This document shows, piece after piece, positions 1 to 6,458 of a DNA stretch of 8,006 nucleotides. The notes under the pieces are model-generated. The model was given only the letters and a program-made list of their open reading frames with translations. It was not told the DNA's origin and made no database searches. Position 1 is the first letter of the stretch. The number at the start of each line of letters is the position of its first letter. A program made the translations under genes and the position numbers. The stretch is from an uncultured Clostridia bacterium (GTDB taxonomy: Bacteria > Bacillota > Clostridia > Oscillospirales > Oscillospiraceae), in NCBI GenBank assembly GCA_947177005.1, contig CAMWSZ010000118.1:1-8006 (forward strand), given 5' to 3'.

Positions 1-2
1 AG

Positions 3-317
3 ATACTTCTCCCCACAGAAAAGGGACAAAGCAAGCTGGCCCCCTCCGAGATCATCTATGTGGAACCCTGGGGGCGGGGCGTAAGGCTCCATCTCACCGG
101 CGGGCCGATCGAAACCACCGCAAAATTTTCTGATTTGGCAGCGTTATTGCCGGAGCGAAGCTTCACCCTCTGCCATCGGACGATTTTGGTCAACCTCGCC
201 TTTGTCAAGCATCTGCGCCCCCATGAAATAGAACTTGCTGACGGAAGAACGCTCCCTGTCAGCAAGTATCGGATCTCTAATTTGAAAAAGCGGCTGCTGG
301 GATATGTGCATGGTTAG
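3..317 (+). CDS. LytTR-family response regulator, C-terminal DNA-binding domain (5' end outside window)
   Basis: The reading frame is open from the window edge to a TAG at 315-317, so only about the last 104 residues are present and the receiver domain, if any, lies to the left. The visible part is a nearly complete LytTR domain: an entry strand (SEIIYVEPWGRGVRLHL), the middle segment ending in LPERSFTLCHRTILVNLAFV, and the closing part ADGRTLPVSKYRISNLKKRL. Family knowledge: LytTR domains end AgrA/LytR/VirR/AlgR-type regulators and bind direct repeats about 21 bp apart near promoters. The partner is almost certainly the GHKL histidine kinase encoded convergently next door; the two stop codons overlap. 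Its probable targets are the two direct-repeat operators at 2240-2271 and 6760-6792 (inference). A GTG at 60 is an internal codon, not the start. Confidence 0.9.
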   Translation: MLLPTEKGQSKLAPSEIIYVEPWGRGVRLHLTGGPIETTAKFSDLAALLPERSFTLCHRTILVNLAFVKHLRPHEIELADGRTLPVSKYRISNLKKRLLGYVHG

Positions 318-2164
318 TCCAGCGGAATTGCCAGCTTCACGCTGTAATGGTCTGTGCCGTATTCTGTGTCCAGAAGATCCTCATACCGCGCCACGATCTG
401 CTTGATAATTTTCATCCCCAAACCGTGTCCCGGTGCGGTTTCTTTCTGGATATGGTCCAGTGTTGTGGAGTTCTCGCAATAAAGCAGGAAGAAATGTTTT
501 GTGACGCCCATATGCAGCTTGATATAAGGCCGCTCCACTCCGGTTGCAGAGGCCCCCTCCACCGCATTGTCCAAAAGATTCATCATCAGCGAACACAGTT
601 CCGCGTCCGACAGGGGCAGCTTGTCCGGCGCTTCCATCCGGGCGATCTCCACCGCGATCCCGGCGTCAGCGGCGGCGCTCAATTTGCCGTTTAAGATCAC
701 ATCCAGCATTTCATTTCCGCTCTGTACCACAGGGCGGATTTTTTCATTCTTTCCAATCAGCTCATCCAGATACGCAGCCGTTTTTTCGTCGCCGGTGGTC
801 TGCCGCAGAAGCAGGAAATGCTTCACCATATCGTGGCGGAGCATCATCACCTGTTCATTCTGCCGCCGCATGGCCTCATAGCTGGCCTGGGTCAATTCCT
901 GACGCTGGGCCAGCAGACGGGCCTCCGTCCGGCGGGTGATCTCCCGGCGCACCGCTTCCGCCAGGGCCGTGAACAGCGCCGCCGCCGTCATAATTCCCGC
1001 CAGAGGGTAGAGCAGCATCCCCGGTGAGCGCCCGTCAAACCGCCAATACCCCAGCGCCGCCCACAGCACTGCCCCTGCCGCCGTCAGCGGACAGAATACG
1101 CGGTAAAACCAGCTCCGTTTCCACTCCAGAGTCCCGCAGACCAGCGCCGCCGACACCCCGGCCAGACCCACCACCGGCAGCGCCATCATAAACTCCAGCG
1201 TCAAGACTTCCGTGATCTCCATGACGGCCAGCGCCGCCGCCGCCGCACCCTGCGCTCCGGCAAACACCCATACCGCCGCCCGCCGCCATTTCGTCAGCCG
1301 TGAACCCAGAAACACCAGCAGCAGCGTCAAAGACAGCTCACGGGCCATCGTTGCCGCGTCCACCGGCAGAGGCCCGAAAGAAACATTGGGCAAAAGCGAC
1401 AGCGCCAGCCGCCCCGCCAGCCAGAAACAGGCCAGCAATCCGCCGCACAGCGCGTCCAGGACCGGCCGCCCCTGCCAGGCCTGCCACAGAAACAGCCCAA
1501 GCAGCAGCGTCCCGGCGGCAAAGGCCAACGCCGCCGGGACCGCAGTCTGAAAGCTCTCCGCTACCAGCGCGCTCTCGTAGGCATAGCCGCAGTACAGCGT
1601 CACGACACAGGGCCACACCTTGGTGTCCGGTTCCTGCAATTCTCCGCCGTCGGGGTCCGTGGATTGGGCAATGGTCAGGGTTTTCCCGGCGTAGTTCCGG
1701 GGCAGCGTCACCAGCACCGGCTCCTCCCGAAACCACTCGGAGACAGGCAGGCGCAGATACCCGATGCGGTTGTCCAGCTCCGGGCAGTCGGTGTAGAGCA
1801 GATCACCGTCCAGAAAGACCGCGAAATTGCGCTCCGCCGGTTCCAGGCGGAGAATGGGGCTGTCCACCTGCTCAGTCATCACACGGGAGAAATAAAAGGT
1901 CTGTCCAAACTCGCCCAGCCCGGTAAAGCCGGCATAGCCGTCCGGGACCAGCTCCGTGACCGCGTCCCCCTCCTGAGTGAACACCGTCCAGCCCTTTTGA
2001 TCGTAGACCCAGCCCTCCGGTATGGCCTCGCCCTCCCAGAACAGGGACAGGTCACAGGTCCGGTTCTCCATCGGCCTCATACACGCCAGCAGCAGAGCGC
2101 CGGACACCGCGCACAAGGTCAGGGCGAGAATCGCCGCCGCTCCGAAGCGCGTCCATTTTTTCAT
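314..2164 (-). CDS. 7TMR-DISM-type sensor histidine kinase with GHKL ATPase domain
   Basis: A complete 616-residue membrane kinase that probably phosphorylates the neighbouring LytTR regulator. Layout: an N-terminal membrane or signal segment (about 7-27), an extracellular domain of about 175 residues with a beta-rich stretch (FYFSRVMTE...FAVFLDGDLLYTD) resembling DISMED2 sensor folds, seven hydrophobic segments (about 207-404), a charged helical linker, an H-box LRHDMVKH with His444, an N-box NLLDNAVEG (529-537), and a G-box GHGLGMKII (579-587). This H-box/N-box combination is typical of AgrC/LytS-like HPK10 kinases. The start at 2164 is chosen because GGAAGGAGG lies 7 nt upstream. An in-frame ATG at 2197 would overlap the predicted -10 region and has no such site. 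LLAC near residue 28 resembles a lipobox, but lipidation of a polytopic kinase is doubtful. Its promoter carries a LytTR-like double site, so autoregulation is likely. Confidence 0.93.
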   Translation of the reverse strand: MKKWTRFGAAAILALTLCAVSGALLLACMRPMENRTCDLSLFWEGEAIPEGWVYDQKGWTVFTQEGDAVTELVPDGYAGFTGLGEFGQTFYFSRVMTEQVDSPILRLEPAERNFAVFLDGDLLYTDCPELDNRIGYLRLPVSEWFREEPVLVTLPRNYAGKTLTIAQSTDPDGGELQEPDTKVWPCVVTLYCGYAYESALVAESFQTAVPAALAFAAGTLLLGLFLWQAWQGRPVLDALCGGLLACFWLAGRLALSLLPNVSFGPLPVDAATMARELSLTLLLVFLGSRLTKWRRAAVWVFAGAQGAAAAALAVMEITEVLTLEFMMALPVVGLAGVSAALVCGTLEWKRSWFYRVFCPLTAAGAVLWAALGYWRFDGRSPGMLLYPLAGIMTAAALFTALAEAVRREITRRTEARLLAQRQELTQASYEAMRRQNEQVMMLRHDMVKHFLLLRQTTGDEKTAAYLDELIGKNEKIRPVVQSGNEMLDVILNGKLSAAADAGIAVEIARMEAPDKLPLSDAELCSLMMNLLDNAVEGASATGVERPYIKLHMGVTKHFFLLYCENSTTLDHIQKETAPGHGLGMKIIKQIVARYEDLLDTEYGTDHYSVKLAIPLD

Positions 2165-2197
2165 GGCCGTTCCTCCTTCCGGCACTTTTCTAATCAT

Positions 2198-2226
2198 AGC
2201 GTACCATTCCAGGAGAGGTCTGTCAA
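2198..2226 (-). promoter_or_regulatory. Probable promoter of the histidine kinase gene
   Basis: On the minus strand a perfect TTGACA (2226-2221) is followed after 17 bp by TACGCT (2203-2198). A better-looking TATGAT lies at 2198-2193, but 22 bp away. Transcription would begin about 30 bp before the chosen start codon. The -35 box sits 13 bp downstream of a two-site direct repeat, as in an activator-dependent promoter. The exact -10 is uncertain. Confidence 0.55.
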
Positions 2227-2239
2227 CCGCCCCGACTGT

Positions 2240-2271
2240 CCACTCGAACGCAAAAAATGCCCACTCGCGCA
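2240..2271 (-). promoter_or_regulatory. Two-site LytTR-like operator upstream of the kinase gene
   Basis: Read on the minus strand, TGCGCGAGTGGG (2271-2260) and TGCGTTCGAGTGG (2252-2240) are direct repeats whose CGAGTGG cores are 21 bp apart. Ten bp after the second core comes CGGTTGACA. The same arrangement recurs at 6760-6810. LytTR regulators bind direct repeats spaced by about two helical turns. The reverse complement, CCACTCG, loosely resembles the AlgR box CCGTTCGTC. The site lies between the kinase promoter and the divergent lipoprotein promoter, so it could affect both. Confidence 0.65.
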
Positions 2272-2278
2272 GGAGCTA

Positions 2279-2307
2279 TTGATTTTCTCAAAATTTTCCC
2301 ATACTAT
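2279..2307 (+). promoter_or_regulatory. Possible promoter of the lipoprotein gene
   Basis: TTGATT (2279-2284) and TACTAT (2302-2307) are 17 bp apart in an AT-rich stretch, with several further TATA-like words up to 2330. The leader to the ATG at 2368 would be about 55 nt. The -35 begins only 8 bp beyond the LytTR-like repeats, so this divergent promoter may share the regulator. Confidence 0.4.
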
Positions 2308-2367
2308 ATCAGCTATAGATACTATACCCTTGTTCGGTAAACTCTTACAAATGGAGAGATTACGCTT

Positions 2368-2976
2368 ATGAAGCAAAAAGGAAAAATCCGTCTGTTATTA
2401 TGTGCCTTTGTAACGGCGGCGCTGCTGGCCGGGTGCGGCAGTCAGTCAGCGCCGGAGCAGAGCCGGACCCCAACGCCGCCCGTGTCCACGGACACCCTGA
2501 CCCCCTCCACGCCAAAACCGGCGGAACCGCCCGTCCAGGGCCAGACCGCTACGATCTATGTGGGGACAAAAGCGGGCGGCTTTGCAGAGTATCCACTGGA
2601 GTATGAGGAGGAACTGACCCCGGAGATTTTGATACAGAGCATCGCAGACCTGACCGGCTGGGACTTGACGCTGGCTGAGGAAGTTACCAGCGGAAAGGGC
2701 GGCATGAGTGTGTGCCTTGCCAATACTTCTTCGCTGTTTTCCGGCCCGCCCGAATCGCAGAGGGACGAGTTTCATATGTTCAGCGCGGAGCAGCTTGCCG
2801 AGACGATTTTGGACAGCATCCAAAAGACTTTGCAAGAGGGCTTCACCGGTGAGGACGGCGACCCGGACGCACTGGATATCTGGTACTACGCAGAGGACAA
2901 CCAGCCGCTGGAGCTGCCCGACATTGGCCGCTCCTGGCCCATCGACCAGCCCTATCAATGGGTGGCGGGTGAATAA
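2368..2976 (+). CDS. Lipoprotein with GerMN-like C-terminal domain
   Basis: A 202-residue exported protein. Residues 1-22 form a lipoprotein signal peptide with lipobox LLAGC, so Cys23 would be lipidated and the protein held on the outer face of the membrane. Residues 24-58 are a Pro/Thr/Ser-rich linker. The remaining ~140 residues start with TATIYVG and continue with LTPEILIQSIADLTGW, a segment AEQLAETILDSIQKTLQEGF and a closing DIWYYAEDNQPLELPDI. This order of strands plus a late helix recalls the GerMN domain of spore-germination and sporulation lipoproteins (GerM, LpqB-like), but the match is by eye and remote. The start is supported by GGAGA about 10 nt upstream. The gene diverges from the kinase gene and may share its operator. 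No clear enzymatic motif is seen, so a cell-envelope accessory role is only inferred. Confidence 0.8.
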   Translation: MKQKGKIRLLLCAFVTAALLAGCGSQSAPEQSRTPTPPVSTDTLTPSTPKPAEPPVQGQTATIYVGTKAGGFAEYPLEYEEELTPEILIQSIADLTGWDLTLAEEVTSGKGGMSVCLANTSSLFSGPPESQRDEFHMFSAEQLAETILDSIQKTLQEGFTGEDGDPDALDIWYYAEDNQPLELPDIGRSWPIDQPYQWVAGE

Positions 2977-2994
2977 GACGAGTGACAAAAGACC

Positions 2995-3048
2995 ATTGGA
3001 AGGGGACGCGCCCCACCTGTAGGGGAACTCTACGGGCCAATTTCTTTT
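2995..3048 (+). other. Possible three-way-junction RNA element or terminator after the lipoprotein gene
   Basis: The closing stem ATTGG (2995-2999) pairs with CCAAT (3037-3041). Inside are one hairpin GGGG/CCCC (3002-3005 with 3011-3014) and a second, CCTGTAG/CTACGGG (3016-3022 with 3030-3036, one U-G pair). The strand after the closing stem is T-rich (TTTCTTTT to 3048). It starts 19 bp after the lipoprotein stop and ends about 20 bp before a ribosome site at 3055-3060. It could be a structured terminator or an attenuator for the next gene. I match it to no known riboswitch. Confidence 0.35.
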
Positions 3049-3068
3049 GAATGTAGGAGGACACCACC

Positions 3069-3289
3069 ATGACCATCCATAAAACCATAAATAAATCCGC
3101 GCCGACCGTCAGCCTTGAGGGAAGGACCCTTACCGCGCCGGAGCCTCCGGAGGCTGCACGCCAGCGGTCTCCGCCCGGGCGGTTGTATCAATCGCGGGAC
3201 GGGTCATCCGTGCGAAGTCCTGCGGCAGGCTGACGGGAGCCTTTGGGTACACAACTGGATTCGCAGTAGGACTGTTTTACCTAGAGCCA
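3069..3289 (+). pseudogene. Decayed STAS-domain (anti-anti-sigma factor) gene
   Basis: A strong ribosome site (TAGGAGG, 8 nt before) precedes an ATG at 3069. The first residues read MTIHKTINKSAPTVSLEGR and then TLTAPEPPEAA. This follows the usual start of SpoIIAA/RsbV-like STAS proteins, where the pattern is MTI.K......TV.LEGRLDT.TAPELEAA, with the LD pair apparently lost. The frame stops at a TGA near 3231-3233 after only 54 codons. In another frame the later DNA reads SCGRLTGAFGYTTGFAVGL and then YLEP, which recalls the STAS core SSAGLR and its closing motif F..TGF...L..EP. The whole stretch is about 70 bp too short for a ~100-residue STAS protein. Best explanation: a STAS gene broken by small deletions and a frameshift. 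The N-terminal match is good, the C-terminal match is speculative; a real 54-residue peptide cannot be excluded. Confidence 0.5.
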
Positions 3290-3381
3290 ATTTTTGTGCT
3301 GATTCTGGGCCTTGACAGCTTGGAGCACCTTGGCCCCTCCCGTACTTAATTTCAGCATAAAACGAAAAGGAGAGAAACATT

Positions 3382-4059
3382 ATGAATTACGAAATCAAAG
3401 GAGAACCCATGCCTGTAGTCATCTGTCATCTGGACGCCGGCGAGTCAATGGTTACGGAGAGCGGAGCCATGGTGTGGATGAGTCCCAATATGGAGATGCA
3501 GACCTCCGCCGGCGGCGTCGGCAAAGCCTTCAGCCGGATGTTTTCCAGCGAGTCTATGTTCCAGAACATCTACACCGCCAAGGGAGGACCGGGCATGATC
3601 GCTTTTGCATCCAAATTCCCCGGCGCGATCCGTGCGGTAGAGCTTGGGCCGGGCAAGACCATTATCGCCCAAAAGTCCTCCTTCCTGGCATCGGAGCAGG
3701 GGGTCGAACTGTCCGTATTCTTCCAGAAAAAAATGGGCGCGGGCTTCTTTGGCGGCGAGGGCTTCATCATGCAGAAGCTCTCGGGACAGGGGACCGTTTT
3801 CCTGGAGGTTGACGGCTCCGTAGTGGAGTACGACCTGGCGGCAGGAGAGAAGCTTATCGTGGACACCGGCAATCTGGCGATGATGGACGAAACCTGCTCC
3901 ATCGACGTCCAATCCGTCAAGGGCGTGAAGAACGCGCTGTTTGGCGGTGAGGGCTTCTTCAATACCGTCGTCACCGGTCCGGGGCATGTGGTGCTCCAGA
4001 CGATGCCGCTGAGTACCTTTGCCCAGTCGATCGCCCCGGCTATACCCAACAAGAGTTAA
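3382..4059 (+). CDS. AIM24 / TIGR00266 family protein
   Basis: An intact 225-residue cytosolic protein (no signal peptide, no membrane segment) of the AIM24 family (PF01987), a beta-rich fold common in Firmicutes, with no firmly established biochemical role in bacteria. Characteristic features are the opening NYEIKGEPMPVVICHL, the early GESMVTESGAMVWMS, and the paired glycine motifs FFGGEGFIMQKLSGQGTVFL (about 122-141) and FGGEGFFNTVVTGPGHVVLQ (about 187-206). Length is normal for the family. Start: ATG at 3382 with AAAGGAGAG about 7 nt upstream. It follows the STAS remnant in the same direction with a ~90-bp gap. I find no convincing promoter directly before it; a TTGACA at 3312 lacks a matching -10. 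A strong hairpin follows 36 bp after the stop. Confidence 0.9.
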   Translation: MNYEIKGEPMPVVICHLDAGESMVTESGAMVWMSPNMEMQTSAGGVGKAFSRMFSSESMFQNIYTAKGGPGMIAFASKFPGAIRAVELGPGKTIIAQKSSFLASEQGVELSVFFQKKMGAGFFGGEGFIMQKLSGQGTVFLEVDGSVVEYDLAAGEKLIVDTGNLAMMDETCSIDVQSVKGVKNALFGGEGFFNTVVTGPGHVVLQTMPLSTFAQSIAPAIPNKS

Positions 4060-4094
4060 AGACAGAAATTATAAATCGGTTCAGAAAAGCAGAA

Positions 4095-4127
4095 AAGGCC
4101 GCTGCCCCTCTCCAGGGCAGCGGCCTT
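4095..4127. terminator. Strong hairpin terminator between convergent genes
   Basis: A perfect 13-bp stem (AAGGCCGCTGCCC, 4095-4107, with its complement at 4115-4127) around a 7-nt loop. On the plus strand the stem is followed by CGCAAGCG, not a T run. On the minus strand it is followed by TTTTCTGCTTTTC, so the better U-tract serves transcripts coming from the peptidase gene on the right. It probably acts in both directions. Confidence 0.8.
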
Positions 4128-4160
4128 CGCAAGCGCTGATATTCTTTTTAATTCCCCTTT

Positions 4161-4297
4161 AACACTACAACGAACGGATTTGCTAATGGTGAATACCACA
4201 AACAAATTGAGGTTTTAGTGAAGTTTACAACATGGCCAATTCACAACTTATTTGTGACAAGAAAGTTTGCGAATTTTCCATCGTTTGTTATAGTGTT
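4161..4297. repeat. 137-bp AT-rich imperfect palindrome, possible miniature transposable element
   Basis: The two ends are inverted repeats: AACACTACAACGAACGG (4161-4177) against the reverse complement of 4281-4297, with 14 of 17 matches. Nested inside are a second pair (CACAAACAAATT, 4197-4208, against 4245-4256, 10 of 12) and a third, GTGAA/TTCAC (4218-4222 with 4240-4244). The region has no credible gene and is much more AT-rich than the left flank. No clear target-site duplication is visible, so identification as a mobile element rests on symmetry and length alone. It also contains a perfect TCACAA-N5-TTGTGA palindrome (4241-4257). Confidence 0.45.
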
Positions 4298-4340
4298 TTC
4301 ATTAACAATAAAAAGAATCTAAAAAACCTCGGATTTTTTG

Positions 4341-6458
4341 TTACCAGACACTAATTCTGTCTTCTTCGGCCATATACATCCCATCGCCTTCTTTAATGTC
4401 ATAGGTCTCGTAAAATTCCGGCAGCTGCATCAGGGTGATATTTATTCTCAGATAATCCATGGGGTGGGTATCCTGATAGATGATAAGTTCACAGTATTCC
4501 CTGGAACAGACACATTTCCACAGTTTAGAGTATGCCCTGAAAAAAGCATCGTAATCGAAATTCTCCTTTTCTTTTGCCAAAAGCAGCATACACTTTACAC
4601 CGGCCATGTCGGCAATGGCCTCTCCCTGTACATTGTTTCCGGGATAATTCTCACCGCCGTCAAAAGGAACAACGGTATTGTAATAGTTAACCAATTTCTG
4701 TGCATGTTCATGAAAAGCGGCATAATCTTCATCTGTCCACCAGTTTGCAAAATTTCCGTCTTTGTCAAACTGCGCTCCATTTGTATCAAAAGCATGAGAA
4801 AGCTCATGTCCGATCACAGTGCCGATTCCGGCAAGCTTTTCTTCTTCTGTCATATCGGGACTGTAAAAATTCCCTTCTAAAATGCCGGCAATGATATAGA
4901 TGGCATTAGTTGACGAATCATAAAACGCATTTGCATCGGTAAGAGACATATCGTCTGCCCAGGATTCCCGGTCTATCTCTGTATTCACTTTTGCTTTCTC
5001 CTGTTCCCTCAGATAATTGTCTATTTCAAAAATGGCGTTATAAAAAGAGCCGCCATCTTCTCTTGCGGTGATCTGAAGTTTTTCCGTATCCTCCCATTTA
5101 TCCGGATAAGCCACGTTGAGGGTGATATGATCAAGCTTTTCCAGTGCTTTTTCCCTTGTTTCGTCAGACAGCCACTCCTCCGAAGTCAGCATCGTCCGGT
5201 ATGCCTCAATACTCTCGTTTATAATTTGGGTAACATCGTCCCGCATCTCTTCGGTGACATATTCCCTCGCATAAACCTTGGAAAGGCTGGTCTGCAGGAA
5301 TAGCTCTACCGTATTAAGGGCCAGTTCCTCATCGGGCCTGCTTCCTGTAATGCCGAAGGCCTCATGGCTGATCTCCTGTATGGCACGGTATGTTTCTTCA
5401 TCCAGGAACGTTCCATACGTCAACAGCGTCTGTACCAGAACGTAACTTTTTAGCTGCTCCAGGTTTTCTTCCGTATAAAGTTCATTGAGTTTGGAAAGCC
5501 ACTCCGGCTGCTCCAGATTGATTTTCTCGCTGTTTTCCAGGCCCATGGTGTTTATAATCGCCGTGAGCGGATAGTTTGGCGACATTTCCGCCAGTTCTTC
5601 CATGGTCACTTTATTCAAGATTTTCTCCATGACATCAGGCGAATACGTTTCTGCTGTGGACAACATGGAGGGGGCCAGGGCCTCCTCAAAGGCGTAGGCA
5701 TTGTCAATGATCGCTTCGGCCTCTTCTTTATCATATCCGGCTTTCCCCAGAAGCAATCCGGCCTCTTCCCTGTAAGCTTTTAAAGACCGTTCCCCAACAG
5801 AGGTAAGATTCTCATATTCATCCGAATCGTCCAGGGAAAGAGGCGTACCGCCGATATCAAGGCAATACCACCGGGCGTCCTCCATATCTGCTGTAAGGCC
5901 GGTCCCTGAAAGGCTGGCTCCATAAAGCACGCCTTCTTCTGAACTTAAATACTTTGTCAGATCCTCAAGGGTTTCGATTTGCTGGATGATCTCGATATGG
6001 GGCATCAGTTCCGATATTCCCGCCGCGTTCCTCGCGTCCCAGTCCAGCCACATGGCATATAATTCCCGAAGCAGTTTTGCGTCATGTCCCTCAATGGTGT
6101 CATCTGTTACGATCCTCAGCAGGCGCTTATCTATTATATCCTGCACTTCCTGAAAACCGTCTTCGCAGACCCGTCCTTCTCTGAGTGTTGTGTCTTTCAG
6201 GTAATCATAATTCACCGCAAGATTATAATCATCCTTTAAATCCGCCTGGTTGTCCGCGGTCACCGTTCCGACCACGTTGGTATTGATCCAAGGCGTCATT
6301 TTTTTCTCAGCGCTCTCGGCCACGCCGGAAGAGCCGGTTTCCGACGGTTCGGAGACCTGGGCACCTTGCGCGGCGTCCTGTTCCCCCCTTTGGCATCCGG
6401 CCAATGACAGCATCAGAACGGCAGCTAAAAACATTAGAACTAATTTTTTCAATTTCAT
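4341..6458 (-). CDS. M13-family (neprilysin/PepO-like) zinc metallopeptidase, lipoprotein
   Basis: A complete 705-residue predicted surface endopeptidase that would cleave peptides outside the cell. Residues 1-21 are a lipoprotein signal with lipobox SLAGC (Cys22), then a short low-complexity linker. The substrate-contact motif NAFY (510-513) corresponds to the family's NAYY. The zinc site is HELSH (551-555), and the third ligand and its aspartate are in GEAIAD (Glu613, Asp617). DTHPMDYLR (His665, Arg671) matches the conserved HxPxxxR region, and the protein ends in the family-typical VW. Length is normal for M13. The large N-terminal helical domain is divergent. Start: ATG at 6458 with AAAGGAG ending about 4 nt upstream. 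Base and codon use are less GC-rich than in the kinase and lipoprotein genes, which suggests acquisition from another clostridial lineage. All catalytic residues are present, so it is probably active. The substrate is unknown. Confidence 0.95.
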   Translation of the reverse strand: MKLKKLVLMFLAAVLMLSLAGCQRGEQDAAQGAQVSEPSETGSSGVAESAEKKMTPWINTNVVGTVTADNQADLKDDYNLAVNYDYLKDTTLREGRVCEDGFQEVQDIIDKRLLRIVTDDTIEGHDAKLLRELYAMWLDWDARNAAGISELMPHIEIIQQIETLEDLTKYLSSEEGVLYGASLSGTGLTADMEDARWYCLDIGGTPLSLDDSDEYENLTSVGERSLKAYREEAGLLLGKAGYDKEEAEAIIDNAYAFEEALAPSMLSTAETYSPDVMEKILNKVTMEELAEMSPNYPLTAIINTMGLENSEKINLEQPEWLSKLNELYTEENLEQLKSYVLVQTLLTYGTFLDEETYRAIQEISHEAFGITGSRPDEELALNTVELFLQTSLSKVYAREYVTEEMRDDVTQIINESIEAYRTMLTSEEWLSDETREKALEKLDHITLNVAYPDKWEDTEKLQITAREDGGSFYNAIFEIDNYLREQEKAKVNTEIDRESWADDMSLTDANAFYDSSTNAIYIIAGILEGNFYSPDMTEEEKLAGIGTVIGHELSHAFDTNGAQFDKDGNFANWWTDEDYAAFHEHAQKLVNYYNTVVPFDGGENYPGNNVQGEAIADMAGVKCMLLLAKEKENFDYDAFFRAYSKLWKCVCSREYCELIIYQDTHPMDYLRINITLMQLPEFYETYDIKEGDGMYMAEEDRISVW

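Noticed and set aside
1732..1740. CCACTCG inside the kinase gene as another LytTR site
   Set aside because: A single core without a partner 21 bp away; expected by chance.
544..1926. Several long plus-strand open frames opposite the kinase gene
   Set aside because: They are rich in Arg/Pro/Ser/Ala, as expected from the antisense of GC-rich coding DNA; the minus strand has clear kinase motifs.
1664..2371. 235-codon plus-strand frame across the kinase N-terminus and the divergent promoters
   Set aside because: It overlaps the ribosome site, promoter and operator of the kinase, and shows no recognisable domain.
3115..3315. 66-codon plus-strand frame in the STAS remnant region
   Set aside because: TTG start without a ribosome site and no plausible protein features; an out-of-frame shadow of decayed sequence.
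3312..3340. TTGACA at 3312 as the promoter of the AIM24 gene
   Set aside because: No acceptable -10 sequence 16-18 bp downstream; the region there is GC-rich.
4321..4340. A-run / T-run around CCTCGG as a second peptidase terminator
   Set aside because: The stem is almost all A-T pairs with a mismatch next to a tiny core; the 13-bp hairpin at 4095-4127 is a far better terminator.
4338..4880. 180-codon plus-strand frame opposite the peptidase C-terminus
   Set aside because: It lies antisense to the zinc-binding motifs of a clear M13 peptidase.
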